Of a stretch of 64,000 bases of DNA, positions 22,171-34,149 are shown one piece after another. Position 1 is the first letter of the stretch. Every line of letters begins with the position of its first letter. The stretch comes from Oxytricha trifallax (taxonomy: Eukaryota; Ciliophora; Spirotrichea; Sporadotrichida; Oxytrichidae): NCBI GenBank assembly GCA_000711775.1, contig ARYC01000783.1, positions 62,001-126,000 on the forward strand, in the 5' to 3' direction. The notes under the pieces are model-generated. The model was given only the letters and a program-made list of their open reading frames with translations. It did not search any database and was not told the DNA's origin. A program made the position numbers and the translations under genes.

Positions 22171-25100
22171 ACTAATTATAACTCATTAAATGGATTAAAA
22201 TAAGCGGATGCCCCCCATTTATCTGGAATTTTTTCACATATCTAAAATTTCAGATAGTTAATTCTGGACTATTTCTATTAGATAAAAAAAATTTATACCA
22301 TCAAGAGTCCATAGTTTAGTGCAAGTTTTCTTAAAAAAATATTTGTGATTAAAATTTATTATCAGAAATATATTTGTTTATAATTAATTAATATATTTTC
22401 ATTGAATTTGTTTTCATAAAATGTTATTTTAAATTTCAAAGAGGTTTGTCTTTAATCCTTGAAAAATTATTCTGTATAAATTAATTATGTTAATTATAAA
22501 ATAAATGTTTTAGATATTATATAAAAAACAATTCATAATTCCAAATAAATAAATTCTTACTTGAAATTTTATCTTAATTTAAAATATTAAAGAATTTCTT
22601 TATAATTCTCTTTAAAAATACTTAAACAAAAATTGCTTAAATTAATAATTTGAAAACAAATAAATTGTAAATAAAATATAGCAATATTTATATCAATTTA
22701 TGTATATTTACTTTGATGAAATAAGCTAAAAAATGGAAACTGGGACATCTTTATCAGCTGCTATATAAGGGACTATTGCTCTATTATAGAACAAATAAAA
22801 TAAGATAGTTCTTTGAATGTTGAATTTGGCTCTTTTGCTGCAAGTAAATATTTTTGGTTTTTTGGGGTTATGAATTAATAAGGTTAAAGAAATTTTCAAA
22901 ATTTAAAATATAAGTATTAATGAAATAGCAAACATCAGATTTTTATTTTTTAACATTTAAATTATATTAATAAATTTGAAAAGTGTAGTAATTATAGAGA
23001 TATTTATGAGTTATCTTTAAAACATACCATTAAACTAGGTAATAAAACTATTTGAAAACATCGAATTTATGATTATCAAAATCATTTTATGATAAAATTT
23101 GTAATAATTGTTATTTAGAATTGTCTGATTTTAAAGTTTATTCTTAATTTTATCTTTATTGTGTTAAATTTATTTAGATATAAGATTGCTTTCTCAATTC
23201 ATTAAATTTTTATATTAATTAGGTAAAATTGAGGATTTTTATTATTTTTAGTTAATTTGCAAGAATAGTAAATTAAGAGTTTTAAATTTATAAAATTTAA
23301 GAGTATTATATACTTTCATTCTTCATTATTGGTCGTGATACATCAAATTTTAAAGAGATTTACTCTTTGAAATTTATATTTAACCCTAAATAACTTTCAA
23401 TCTTAATAATAATGAATTGTATAACTTAATATAAGTATTTAAAATAATTTTTAATTTCTAAAATTTATGAATTATAATGAAAAAAATCTCCTTCTTTACG
23501 ATATTTTTTATATTTCCGAATTTCAGATATATATCTAAAATTCCAAATTAAATCTGGAATTTATCAAATTGATAAAATTAATCATAATATCAATTAAATA
23601 TTAAATTATATAGTTTCTCTTTCTTTTATTTCTATTGAGCAAACAGACTAAAATTAATATTTTAAGCATTTAGAAAATTCTAAATGATTTTATAAAACAA
23701 TATTTCCCTTTTTTAAAAAACCCAACTCTTACTTGTAATATCTTTCTCAGCTAGATTTGTAATTTTTAAACTTTAGTTATTTTAATTATATAAGACTTAA
23801 TGAATTTTAAGTCCAACTCTTATGTATAATTAATTACACATCTAATAGTCATAATATGTTTTTTAATTTTTATGTTTGCCACTTGCTAGCAGACTATGAA
23901 AGTCTCCAACTTATATATCTGCATTTAAAGTCTCTATATTTATAGATGATATTATTAGTTTCATAAGTTAAGTTAGGGTACTCATTATTTATTTAAAGAT
24001 TTTACGATAGAACCTTTGTTTATAATAAGGATTTTATTATATGCTTTAGACCCCTAAGAAAATTAGAAGTAATCTCGCCCATATTTTTATAATTAAACAC
24101 TTTTGAATTCAATTATGTACTTTTTAATTTATTCAAGTCAGTGTAAGTCAAATTGGAGTAAAGTTTTTACAAACAATATTTATGCCAACACTAAAATTTT
24201 AATTATGTATGTCAGTTGGCGCCAAAGAAAATGTCAGACAGCGCCAAAAACACTTGGTAGAGATTAATTTAGCATCGTCAGTTGGCGTTGATCAAAATGC
24301 CAGTCGGCGCTTTGTAAGTTTACTTAAACTTTTTTATTTTTATTTATGTCTTTCATAATTAACTTTAAGTAAATCTCTCAAGCCTTTTTAATCAATATAA
24401 CCTAGAAATAGTTTAAATCATAAAAACATTAGGAATTAAGCAATTTTTACTTATTTTAAACTTATGTATACTAACTTAAATAGAACCAATTCAAATTACT
24501 ATTTATTTAAACATACATAATCAATCCAATACAATTTAAAGCTATTGAATCTTGTTAATTAGTCAATAAACTTTAGTTTATACTTCTTATAAAGTATGAT
24601 AATTGATATAAATCGTAAGGGACTATACGGAAAAAACCATTGACATAAATTACAATGCACAAGATAGGACCCTTAACATAAAAAATTGATGAAAATTTCT
24701 ACTAAAATGTAACATTAATATTTATGTCTTAACAAATAAATTAGGTAATAATTTATTTACTAATGGAGGACAAGCATGGGATTAATCAAAATGAGATAGC
24801 TTTCTAAAAAAGACTCTGAAAAGTAGTTGAGATTATTTATGTTAGCACGCATAATCATCTTTAAATAGGTTAAAGTGACATATTCAATTATGCCAAGGAA
24901 GATAAATTTATTAATAAGTACATTAAGGTTAAAGTTGATCCTTAAAACTTCCCTGATAAAAAAGTTGTTGAGAGGAACTTTACTATCTTTAGAAAAAAAT
25001 TATTGTTTATATAAACAGTTATGTCACAGAAAATTTAAATAAGTTTATCATTATTGATTTACCATTTAAGTGGTGACAATTAAGAAAATGTTTTATGGTT

Positions 25101-25579
25101 TTTTCAGATATTTAATCTACAACAAGTTTTAAAGTAAAAGTAAATAAATATTTATGTCTTCAACAAGAGGACAATAAATTCCGATAGATCGCTTTTAAAA
25201 ACTTCAAAATAAAAAATAGCCCAAAGAGAAAAAATGTAGAAATTTGCTATAATGAGGAATATTCAAAAATCAAAAAGACAAATTATTATAGTATAAATAG
25301 CTGGCTATCATTCAGATTAAAAAATATAAACATGAAAAACTCTTATCAACAAAACCACTCGAATAAATTAAGTTAATAAGACTTAATTAAGCTAAGCATT
25401 TAGTATATTTCAAGAAAGTAGTTAAATATAACAATATTTGTTCAATACTTAAATTAATTTTATCAATTTACAAATTTTTCTTCGATTTTGATAATTCCAG
25501 CAAGGATCTGGAATTTTTGAATCTAGAATCTATTCACAGATCTGTAATTTTAAAAAATTCCAGATCTGTGGGGGTCATC
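22171..25579. other. AT-rich desert with a small GC-rich repeat cluster
   Basis: No supported gene. At 24205-24320 four short related words (CAGTTGGCGCC, CAGACAGCGCC, CAGTTGGCGTT, CAGTCGGCGC) stand out in AT-rich DNA; some are self-complementary around GGCGCC. At 25495-25580 the hexamer AGATCT recurs and CAGATCTG-type words pair with each other. Confidence 0.45.
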
Positions 25580-25731
25580 CAAATAAACTTTTAAGGAAGT
25601 CAATAAACAATATCATAGTATCTTTTTTAAATAAATATTGTAAAAATACATTAAAATTAGGAAAATTAATTAAAATTAAATTAATAACTATTTAAATTCG
25701 TGGCAGTTAGCTTTTTGGGTACCTATACAAT
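25580..25731 (+). repeat. Left arm of a 152-bp inverted flank around T3
   Basis: Reverse complement of 33934-34085, same length, only a few mismatches (about 97% identical by eye). The arms abut the two tips of T3 exactly, so T3 sits at the centre of a palindrome. Confidence 0.9.
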
Positions 25732-25871
25732 CAAAACCCACAAAACCTTTTCAGTAGTTTGATTTAGTTTTTGATTGATAAAAGTAGACTATTAGTGCAT
25801 ATCTTTATTAGGGTTTTAATAGGGTTTATGTAGGGGTTTAATGTTTAAATATTAGTAATTAAAGTGAGTAT

Positions 25872-26919
25872 ATGCAAGTTTTTGGGTCAGTTTATGACAG
25901 TGAGTATTTAGATTTAATATTTAAGTTACTTTATGGATGCGATGAATTTGGTGATCAACTCAAACCTATTCTTAATTACACATCTATAGCAAGGCTGCTC
26001 CATAAATCTCCTGCTACTATTAGGTCTCACTGTCTATTAGCATTGAATGAAAGAGATAACATCTTAACTGTAAGCCTAAGAGATCTCTAAAATTTTAGCA
26101 GAATAATATCAATTATCTTATTAATGATAAGACTCTTAAATACTGGCCTCACTTCTCTCTGGCCTAGAGAGCTGTGATGTTTCATCGCCTATTTCCTGAG
26201 CTTCATACCTCTGCTTAATCTATAGCGAACATATATAAAAAGAACGGAATATCTTACAAGACAGTCAATCGCATTAAGAGAGTGATTGACTTTAATATTC
26301 CATTTTATAAGACTAATTTAAATTATATATTCGATTAAATGCAAAGGTCTTAAGAGCATTATATAAAGTTGATGCACGCTGATGAAGCTTTATTTACATT
26401 CAATACCTTTATATCAAGGTCTTGGTAAAAGAGGTATAGTAACATAAAAGTTTATGATCAAAGGTTAAGGTAAAAACTTATGCAATCCTTGGTGGAATCA
26501 GTGAAGATAGTGGGCTAATGACTTATATTATCCACCCTCGCTCTATTAAGACTAAATAATATATATTGTTTTTACAATAACTCAGAGACAAATACGCTGA
26601 CTAAGAGATTATTCTGTTCGTTGATAACTTATCAGTTCATTAAACTAAAGACTCAAGGAAGGATTATGAAAGGCTAAACATAATACCTGTATTTAATTTT
26701 CCTTACAGCCCTTAGTTCAATGGAATTGAGTTATATTGTGTGTTATTGAAAGGTCATTATAAGAAATTACTGCTCTACATTCTGATACATGATTTAAAGA
26801 TAGATACAGTCGATTTTAATAAGAGTGCTGCTAAGAGAGTCAGCGATGAGAAAGCTAAAGTATTTGCTAGAGAAGGGAGATTTTGTGTTTATAAATTAGT
26901 TTTAGATTTAAGCGAATGA
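25872..26919 (+). pseudogene. T3 DDE transposase, near full length
   Basis: ATG at 25872 and TGA at 26917-26919, 1048 nt, not a multiple of three. The N-terminal part reads cleanly (MQVFGSVYDSEYLDL and a helix-turn-helix-like region with ARLLHKSPATIRSH), and the HADEA and FVDNLSVH regions can be found. One or more indels break the frame later on. DD34E transposases of this type cut the element at its tips. Confidence 0.8.
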
Positions 26920-26925
26920 ATAAGT

Positions 26926-27718
26926 TCACATATTAAAATAACCCGTAAAGGGATATGGCTTCTTTTTCCTTTCTTCCCCTTAAGGCTTGCTTTGGCCTAT
27001 ATTTCTTCTCTTAGGTGCCAGCTCCTGCATCTATGTTCATCTCGTCTGGCTTTCATAAATCTTTGAAAAGTCTCTTACTCAATTCATGCTTTCCTTGAGA
27101 CTCTCTCTAATCTCTTTAATTTGCTGCGCTCTTTCGTCAAGTATATAGCAGTGCCAGGTTTTTCTATAAAATTAGAAGACTAAGCTTACTAGAGTTGAAT
27201 GGATGCTTCTGCAGTTCCTTGATCCAGGTGTCACTGATTTTAATTCTCTGCTTTTCTTCTTCTTTAGGAGAGATGCTGAAACGTTTCTTATGAGCTTCTT
27301 AAATAACATCATTTAAATACTCAGGCTTCAGAGTTGAAAGAACACCAAAGAAGAAGTTTCTCTCTGGCAACTTATTAGAGAGTTGCATCTTTTATGGAAG
27401 GTAGAGAGCTACGTTCGGATCACTCATAGCATTGTCATAAAGGTTTGTCACTGATATTTCAGGGTAGTTTGGTATCTCTTTCATCCTAATTTGATTAGAC
27501 TTAAAAGCTTTTTTCTCTTCAGTCAGTAAGGCTTTTAAAATCGAGATTTTTGTTCCTTCCTGTGTTGGCAAGAACAATCCAACAATCATGAATATATTAA
27601 TCTTAGTTAAGAACTTACTTTGCTATACAAAATATCTATAGAGGTCTTCTTTACTTCGAAATTTTCCTATCAAATCTTGAGATTTAATTCTCTTCATTGC
27701 TTCATTCATAGACTCCAT
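26926..27718 (-). pseudogene. T3 22-kDa-type gene
   Basis: ATG at 27718, TGA at 26926. Conserved blocks GLFLPTQEGTKIS, IPNYPEISVTNLYD and LPERNFFFGVL are present. Donor and acceptor positions of the two small introns match those of T2 and T5; in the second one the acceptor end reads TATAG as usual. Convergent with the transposase, 6 bp between stops. Some frame damage is likely. Confidence 0.7.
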
Positions 27719-28260
27719 TTGCTTTCTCTTTCTAAAAATGGTTATTAAATTAAAAATATGGATATCCATTCTAAACTTCAAAAATATTTACTACTAAATA
27801 GGGAGATCCACTTGGAGGTCAACCTTGAAAGATATGAGGAGAAGCATTGAAAAACATACTCGAAGTTTCACAGATTGATCTCCATTAAATTGCTCCTAAT
27901 AATGATTTAATTATTTTTGGAGGTCTTCCAAATTAAGTTCGAACTTTATTAGGAGTTAAATCTTGAGGTTAAAACTTAATTAGGAGCATATTAAATTAAA
28001 AAAAATTTAATAACTTTACCTCTAAATTTAATTCAAACTTGATTTGAAGGACCTCCTAAAAACAAAACTTTTTTAGGAGCTTTTAATTTATTTAAATGTT
28101 AAATGTACTAAGAAAATATATCAACTTTTAGTCTTTTATGGTGATTTTATTTTCTTACCTCTCAGCATAGAATCTACCAGAGAGTCTTAAACTCTACTAT
28201 TATAGTTTTTATAGGTAAATTTCAATCATTCATTATAATAAAATATATCAGCAAAATAAA
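27719..28260. promoter_or_regulatory. T3 divergent intergenic region
   Basis: At 27890-28090 repeated TAGGAG, AGGTCxTCCA and GGACCTCCTAAA words pair as short inverted repeats between the divergent 22-kDa and kinase genes. Candidate regulatory DNA, by position. Confidence 0.4.
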
Positions 28261-29357
28261 ATGAGCGCTAACCTTTTGAGAAGAGCGGCATTACTTGGGT
28301 AAAGTCAACAAAAATTATCATTCCAGCAACCAAGAAAAATAGAGACCAGAGACGCTGGTACTTAGTGGGGGCCTACTTATGACAACTTTGACCAGTCTAG
28401 CTTTGAGATTTAAATATAAATTAAGCAGGAGATCATCATAGAAGCTGTACAAATTGAGGAGGAGGTAAAACAACCCGCCATAGAGCATTAGTCATTACAA
28501 GCCAAAGTAGACTATTAATGCTAAGAATGCAATAAAGTTTTCCTCAACAAGTCAACTTACAAGAGACATTTAGAGATATACACAACGATATGCCTAGGTT
28601 ATATTTAAAGAATTAAAAGAAGGATGGCAAATATATCTGTGAGTTTTGAGAGAGGCCATATTCTCATACAAGAGACTTCAAAGTGCTCTTAAAGAAAAAA
28701 CACAATCAAAGTTTTGTCTTTATTCATGAACCTACAGGAAAAAGTTTCCTATAAAAAAGAAATCAAAAAATCCTTCCAAGTCTCTTAGAGTTGAAGTATA
28801 AAGTAAGTCAAAATGAAGAAAGCTGTAAAGAACTTTCCTGTCTATGAGATAAATAAAATACAGGTAAAAATTGAGGCGATGAAGATTCCAATCTTAAAAA
28901 TTACATAGATTCTTGTTTTTGAAAGCTACCTCACTCTTGAGGATAAAGTATAGAAGAGAGTCATCACAGATGGCTAATATGCCTTTAAAATATATCCATT
29001 CAATTACTTCCTTGCGGATGACAAGTTCTAAATGGAATTTGCTAATGAGAATTATACTCTATAGAAGGCAAAGTTTAGAGAGTGTAAGCATATTATTTAG
29101 CTAGATTCTATACTCTTTGGAAAAGATCATGTTAGATTTAGACTTCCTTTTCTCGAGAAGACTTACAGAGAATACTTATCTGGCAATAGATGCCAAAGAT
29201 AAATTGGCTAGATAGTGCAGCAAATAGTTGAGGGTATTCAAAACCCCAAAACCCCTTAATGAGGTTTATAAGTGCTTTGATTTGTAGGGAATTTGTTAGG
29301 GGTTGGGGTTATTAATAGGTTTTAATGTGAAATTTATAGTAAATGTATTTAATTTAA

Positions 29358-30807
29358 TCACTCAAAATGCACTTTAGGATCATGTGGTAGGGGTCTGAAG
29401 TTTATCTTACTTAACCACAACTCTATCTGCTCTATTGATATGTCTGATCTTGAGTTTGGTTTTATTATTATTGACTCTGCCATTTGTTTCATTGATTGAG
29501 ATACTCTTGTTCTGTCAATAAATTGCTTTATTCTTTGTTTAGCATCCTTCTCACACCTTGTAGAGTAGTAATCGTTGCGAGGCATATCGCACTCTATTAT
29601 TATTGCTGCTAAAGCCCACACATCCCATTAAAAGTCACCATCTCTCCAGTCTTCTCTTTCTGGATAGTACCCTTGAGTTCCCATTACAGTTCCAAGCCTT
29701 GATACTTCCACTCTTTAGGCTCTATTGAAATCGATTATTGCAACTCTTACTGGTGAGAAGTTTATCATTATATTTTCTGGCTTCAAATCTCTGTGAACAA
29801 ACCCTAACTTGTGAAGCTCTTTTATACCTTGTATGGTCTGAGTTGCTATTTATCCAAGCTACTTATGATCTCTTTGATCTGTAATGAAATCTCTTAGGGT
29901 CATTTCATAGAGTGGGAGTCTGAAAGCAACATGATCCTAGGCAAGGAGAACAGCATCTAACTTTATTAAGTAGCTACACTCTTTGAACTTTGCTTGAGGG
30001 AGTACTTGATACTCATTTGTAAACTCCATCTAGTATTTATCATCACTTAAGAGATAGTTGAAGGGATACACTTGTATGCATACTGATGATCATTGATAAC
30101 TTTCTTATCAAAGGATTCTTCTTATATAAGGTAGCTTTAAAGTGAAGTGTCTAGGTCAATTTAGGCAAGAACAGGAATCTTTTTATATTGAATTTTAATC
30201 ATGATCTTTGTGATTTCGGATGCTAGTAGGTTGCGTGATTTCCTCACATATTCTGATTCACTAGCTTGTTCAAGTTCTACAAGTTTCGAAGATTCTCTTT
30301 TTTTTCTTTTGTTCAGTAGCTTCAATTCATCTTCATGCTTTTCAATCTCTAAATCTTTCTTGTGAGCTTTTAAAAGATGCTTCCTTAAATCTCTTGTTAT
30401 GAGCATACTGCTTATGGCACTCGAAGCACTCATACTTTCCGTCGATTTTATCGTGCTTTAAGTATATAGTTGGCTTGGCTTCTCTATGCTATTTCATATG
30501 CCTATACCAACTAGATTTATGAGCGAAGTCTCTCTCTCACACTACTCACAAAAGTATACTTCTACTTCTTCAGTTTGTATAGGCATTTCATTAATACCTT
30601 TCTCCTCTCTCTGTCTCCCACACACTTGTTTGCCATTTATTTTCTATTATTAATTTCTATTTTAATAACAGAGACCTCAAGTGATAGCTCTCGTAGTTCT
30701 TTAAGAGAGTTCATCTCACAGCTATCACACTTTTTATTGCTGCCAAAGGTAAGTCTCAATTAGTTTGATGGAAGTGCTGTTGTTTTACTTAAAATGTTAG
30801 CGCTCAT
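29358..30807 (-). pseudogene. T4 zinc-finger/kinase gene, one base off frame
   Basis: ATG at 30807, TGA at 29358-29360; 1450 nt against 1449 expected from T7 after its own 2-nt excess is discounted, so a small indel is present. The fingers, the AYKV-type lysine, HRDLKPENIM, IIDFNRA, YYPERE and DVWALAA motifs can all be read. Extra GA in the first-finger region and an extra T near 30397 are the visible irregularities. Nearly whole. Confidence 0.8.
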
Positions 30808-31373
30808 ATTTAAATTTGAATTTAAAATTATAAAACTGCCTCTATAACTGAGAGCTTATATGAGAGCTTTGCAAGCCTAGATGTTTCAAGGGAAGTTTTT
30901 AGAGTATTATAGAAGAAATATGAGTGCTAAGAGACGATCCAGCTCTAAATCTGGGTGATAAAGGAACCATTTTAATTTTCAATAATAAGTTGATTATAGC
31001 ACGTACCAATTTAGGAGCTGCTCCTAATTAAGTACGTACTGCTTTAGGAGGTATTTTGTCATTATATGATTAAAATTAGGGTGCTCCTTATTTAGTACTA
31101 GCATTAATTAAAGCCTCCTAATTAAGTACTAGCATTTTAGGAGCTGCTCCTAATTAAGTACGCACAAATTTAAATTTAAAAATATGGAACTATAACAGTA
31201 GAAATTGATATCAATCTCTCAAGTTTGAAACAAGTTCTCAAAACCTTCTGCATATCCTGCTAAGAGGTTGACCTTCTATAGGATGCCCATATTTAATAGT
31301 AAGTTTTACAGAGGTATATAATTGAAATCAATAAACTTAAATTTGAATATCATTTCTTAGATCTGTAAACAAG
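30808..31373. promoter_or_regulatory. T4 divergent intergenic region with hairpin repeats
   Basis: At 30990-31175 the words TTAGGAGCTGCTCCTAA and AATTAAGTACGTAC recur; the first is a perfect palindrome. The block is conserved in T1, T7 and T9 between the divergent kinase and 22-kDa genes. Probable promoter or binding-site array; not testable from sequence alone. Confidence 0.5.
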
Positions 31374-32161
31374 ATGGAGTCAATGAATGATGCAATGAAA
31401 AGAGGGCAAGCACAAGAATTGATCCAAAGATTTAGAAGCAAGGAGGATTTGCACCGCTACCTGATGCAGCAAGGTAATGAAATCATACTAACTAATCTTG
31501 ACTATGTAGATGGTTTGTTCCTACCAACGATGGAAGGCACTAAAATTTCATTTCTAAGAGCGATACTCTGCGAAGAGAAGAAAGCATTAAAAACTTAAGA
31601 AGTCAAGTTTGCAGAGATTCCAAACTATCCAGAAATCTCAGTGACTAACTTATATGACGATGCTATGAACGACCCAGAGGTTTCGCAGTACCTGCCTACA
31701 AAGAAGCAGTTGTCAAATAAACTACCGGAAAGAAACTATTTCTTTGGCATACTTGCAACAATTAAAGCTGATTACTTGAAAGAAATTAATCAAGAATCTC
31801 ATAAGAAAAGGTACAGCATCTCTTCAGAAGATAAGGACAAACAAGGGATCAAGATAAATGAGAGCTGGCTATCAGAGCTGCAGAAGCACCCTTATATTTC
31901 TAGTAAGATTTGTAGCTTAACTCTTTAGAAAAATCTGGAACTGGCATCTTCTTGATGAAGGAATAGAGCAAGCTTCACAAAGAGCGAAAGTCGCAGACAA
32001 AGTATGAAGTTAGCAAGAGACTTTATTCAAATATTGAGCCTCCAGAGTCGATGAACATAGATGCAGGAGCTGGCAGCAAGAGAAGAAACTTAGGAGGAGG
32101 TAAGCAAGAAATAGAAGAAAAGAAAGAGAAGCCAGCTCCCTCTAAAGAATTCTAAATGTGA
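31374..32161 (+). CDS. T4 22-kDa TBE protein, two tiny introns, open after splicing
   Basis: ATG at 31374, TGA at 32159-32161. Intron 1 is 31474-31509 (GTAATG…TGTAG, 36 nt, with an ACTAAC branch-like word). Intron 2 is 31903-31928 (GTAAGA…TTTAG, 26 nt). Splicing leaves 726 nt, 241 residues plus stop, with no internal TGA. Without removal of intron 2 the frame ends early at ELASS-TGA, so the basic C-terminal third (SGTGIFLMKE…, KRRNLGGG) would be lost. Conserved blocks are GLFLPTMEGTKIS, EIPNYPEISVTNLYDDAM and LPERNYFFGIL. No known domain recognised; it accompanies the transposase in every TBE, so a role in transposition or excision is inferred only. Confidence 0.85.
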
Positions 32162-32170
32162 CTTATATAT

Positions 32171-33235
32171 TCATTAACTTAACTCTAAAACTTATTTATA
32201 TACATTCACTCTCCCTTCTTTCGCACACTTTTAAGCCAATAAATTATCTCCTCTCTTCGCTGAGCTTTTAATAAAGTCAACTGTATCAATAGGTAGGTCA
32301 TGCATCAAGTGGTAGAGCAGCAGCTTCTTGTAATGGCCTTTTAATATACCCCAGTAGAACTCAATTCCATTAAACTATGGACTGTAAGGTACGTTGAACA
32401 CTGGCGTTATTCTAAGTTGTTCATAACTCTTCCTTGTTTCTTTAGTCTTATGAACAGAAAGATTATCAACAAACAGTATTATCTCTTATTCAGGGTACTT
32501 CTCTCCCAGCTGTTCTAAGAACTTTATATACTGCTCTGTCTTAATAGAGCGAGGATGAATAACATAAGTTTCTAAACCAGTATCTTCACTAATTACTCCA
32601 AGAATTGCCATCGTTTATACCTTGACTTTCTAGTCATATACTTCTATATTACTAGGCCTCTTATACCAAGACTTCTAGATGAAAGTGTTGAAGGTAAACA
32701 CAGCCTCGTCAGCATGTATAAACTTAATATTATTCTATTAGACTCTCTGCATTTAATTATAAATATAATTTAAGTTGTTGTTGTAAAATGGCAGAGTGAA
32801 ATCAATCACTCTCTTGATACGATTCACACCTTTGTAAGAGATACCATTTCGCCTATAAATGTTAGCAACAGACTATGCAGAGATCTTCAACTCAGAGAAC
32901 TGGCGGGGAAACATAATAGCTCGTTGGTCAAGAGAGAAGTGAGCCCAATACTTCAAAGTTTTTTCATTAATAAGATAGTCAATATGCTTCTATTGAAACT
33001 TTGACTTCCTCTAAGGCATTGAATTCAGCTATTATTGCTTTAGTTATACAGCTATAAGGCAGTGGGAGCGAACAGTTGAAGGACTTCTCTTTAAGAGCAG
33101 TGCAATTGACTTGTAATTAAGTACAGGTTTGACTTATTCACTGTATATATCACATCCATATCGCAGTTTAAACACTAAATCTATATACTCTTCATCATAA
33201 ACAGACCCCAAAAGCTTGCTATTTTTGTCTCGCAT
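32171..33235 (-). CDS. T4 DD34E transposase, full length
   Basis: ATG 33235 to TGA 32171, 1065 nt, 354 residues. N-terminal helix-turn-helix region (SIALLLKRSPSTVRSH) binds DNA in relatives. Catalytic Asp in HADEAVFTF, second Asp in FVDNLSVHKTK, Glu in NGIEFYWG; 34 residues lie between the second Asp and the Glu, giving DD34E of the IS630/Tc1-mariner group. Stop is 9 bp from the convergent 22-kDa stop. In Oxytricha such TBE transposases are known to be needed for genome rearrangement, so this copy could be expressed and useful to the host as well as to the element. I see no frame break at this length. Confidence 0.88.
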
Positions 33236-33933
33236 TTAATTAATAACCCCAACCCCTAAAAAATTCCCTACAAATCAAGACTTATAAACCTCATTAAGGG
33301 GTTTTGGGGTTTTGATTGAAGAGCTTCACAAGCTTGGTTATGTTCATAGAGACTTAAAGCCAGAGAACATTATAATGGTCTTTCAACCTCTTAGAGTTTA
33401 TATTATTTATTTCAACAGAGCTCAAATAGTGCAAGCCTCTGCATTTGGAAAGGTATATGGTACTCATGGATATTTCCCAGAGAGAGAGGACTGTAGAGAT
33501 GGAGACACTTAATGTGATATCTGGACTCTAGCAGTAATAATAATAGAGAGCGTCATGCCAAGAAACGATTACATTAGCTGCAAGGGTGAAAAAGATTCTA
33601 AGTAAAGAATCAAGCAATATTTCGGAAAAAAAATAAATGGAGGCCTCAGAGAGCTTACATACTCTACAACAATCAAACCAAACAATGAAAACGAAGTAAC
33701 GCTAAAACAATCAAACATCAACTTAAAAAAATAAAATTCAGAGAACTACCGCATGATTCAAAGCTTAAGACTGTATGAAATATTTATAAACTGCCTTTAT
33801 AAACTCACTTAAATTACTAATATTAACATAAACCCTACATAAACTATATTAAAACCCTAATAAAGCATTCACTATTAGTCTACTTTTATCAATCAAACTA
33901 AATCAAACTACTGAAAAGGTTTTGTGGGTTTTG

Positions 33934-34085
33934 ATTGTATAGGTACCCAAAAAGCTAACTGCCACGAATTTAAATAGTTATTAATTTAATTTTAATTAAC
34001 TTTCCTAATTTTTATGTATTTTTACAATACTTATTTAAAAAAGATACTATGATATTGTTTATTGACTTCCTTAAAAGTTTATTTG
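33934..34085 (-). repeat. Right arm of the 152-bp inverted flank around T3
   Basis: Reverse complement of 25580-25731. Without T3 the join would read as a long palindrome around GTACCTATACAAT/ATTGTATAGGTAC. Confidence 0.9.
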
Positions 34086-34149
34086 ATTCTATTTAATGAG
34101 TTATAATTATTGATTTTATTGCTTTATAATTTTTATTATTTTAGGATTG

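Larger units (their letters stand above)
29239..33314 (-). mobile_element. TBE transposon T4, family 1, intact-looking, nested in T3
   Basis: Perfect CAAAACCCCAAAACCCC tips, direct repeat ATT at 29236-29238 and 33315-33317, length 4076 bp. Subterminal sequence contains further GGGGTTGGGGTT. Transposase has full length and the 22-kDa gene is open after intron removal; only the kinase gene has a length that does not keep frame. Sharp ends and nesting mark it as young. Confidence 0.95.
28261..33778 (+). pseudogene. T3 zinc-finger/kinase gene interrupted by T4
   Basis: ATG at 28261; the frame reaches 29238, T4 follows, and the kinase resumes at 33318 with EELHKLGYVHRDLKPENI and runs to TGA 33776-33778. 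A T4 target triplet ATT is duplicated at 29236-29238 and 33315-33317. The finger region (near 28500-28720) has Cys and His pairs spaced as C2H2 fingers with some decay. The interruption alone destroys the gene. Confidence 0.85.
25732..33933 (+). mobile_element. TBE transposon T3, family 2, split by nested T4
   Basis: Left tip CAAAACCCACAAAACC at 25732, right tip ends at 33933. Removing T4 and one ATT leaves about 4.1 kb in standard TBE order (transposase plus, 22-kDa minus, kinase plus). The bordering triplets are AAT on the left and ATT on the right, so they are complementary rather than direct repeats, and the whole flank is inverted for 152 bp on each side. T4 lies inside the kinase reading frame, right at the GIxELHKLGYVHRDLKPEN region. 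Confidence 0.92.

Noticed and set aside
30575-30763. Plus-strand ORF in T4 (and its mirror at 48164-48385 minus)
   Set aside because: Antisense shadow of the N-terminal part of the zinc-finger/kinase gene.
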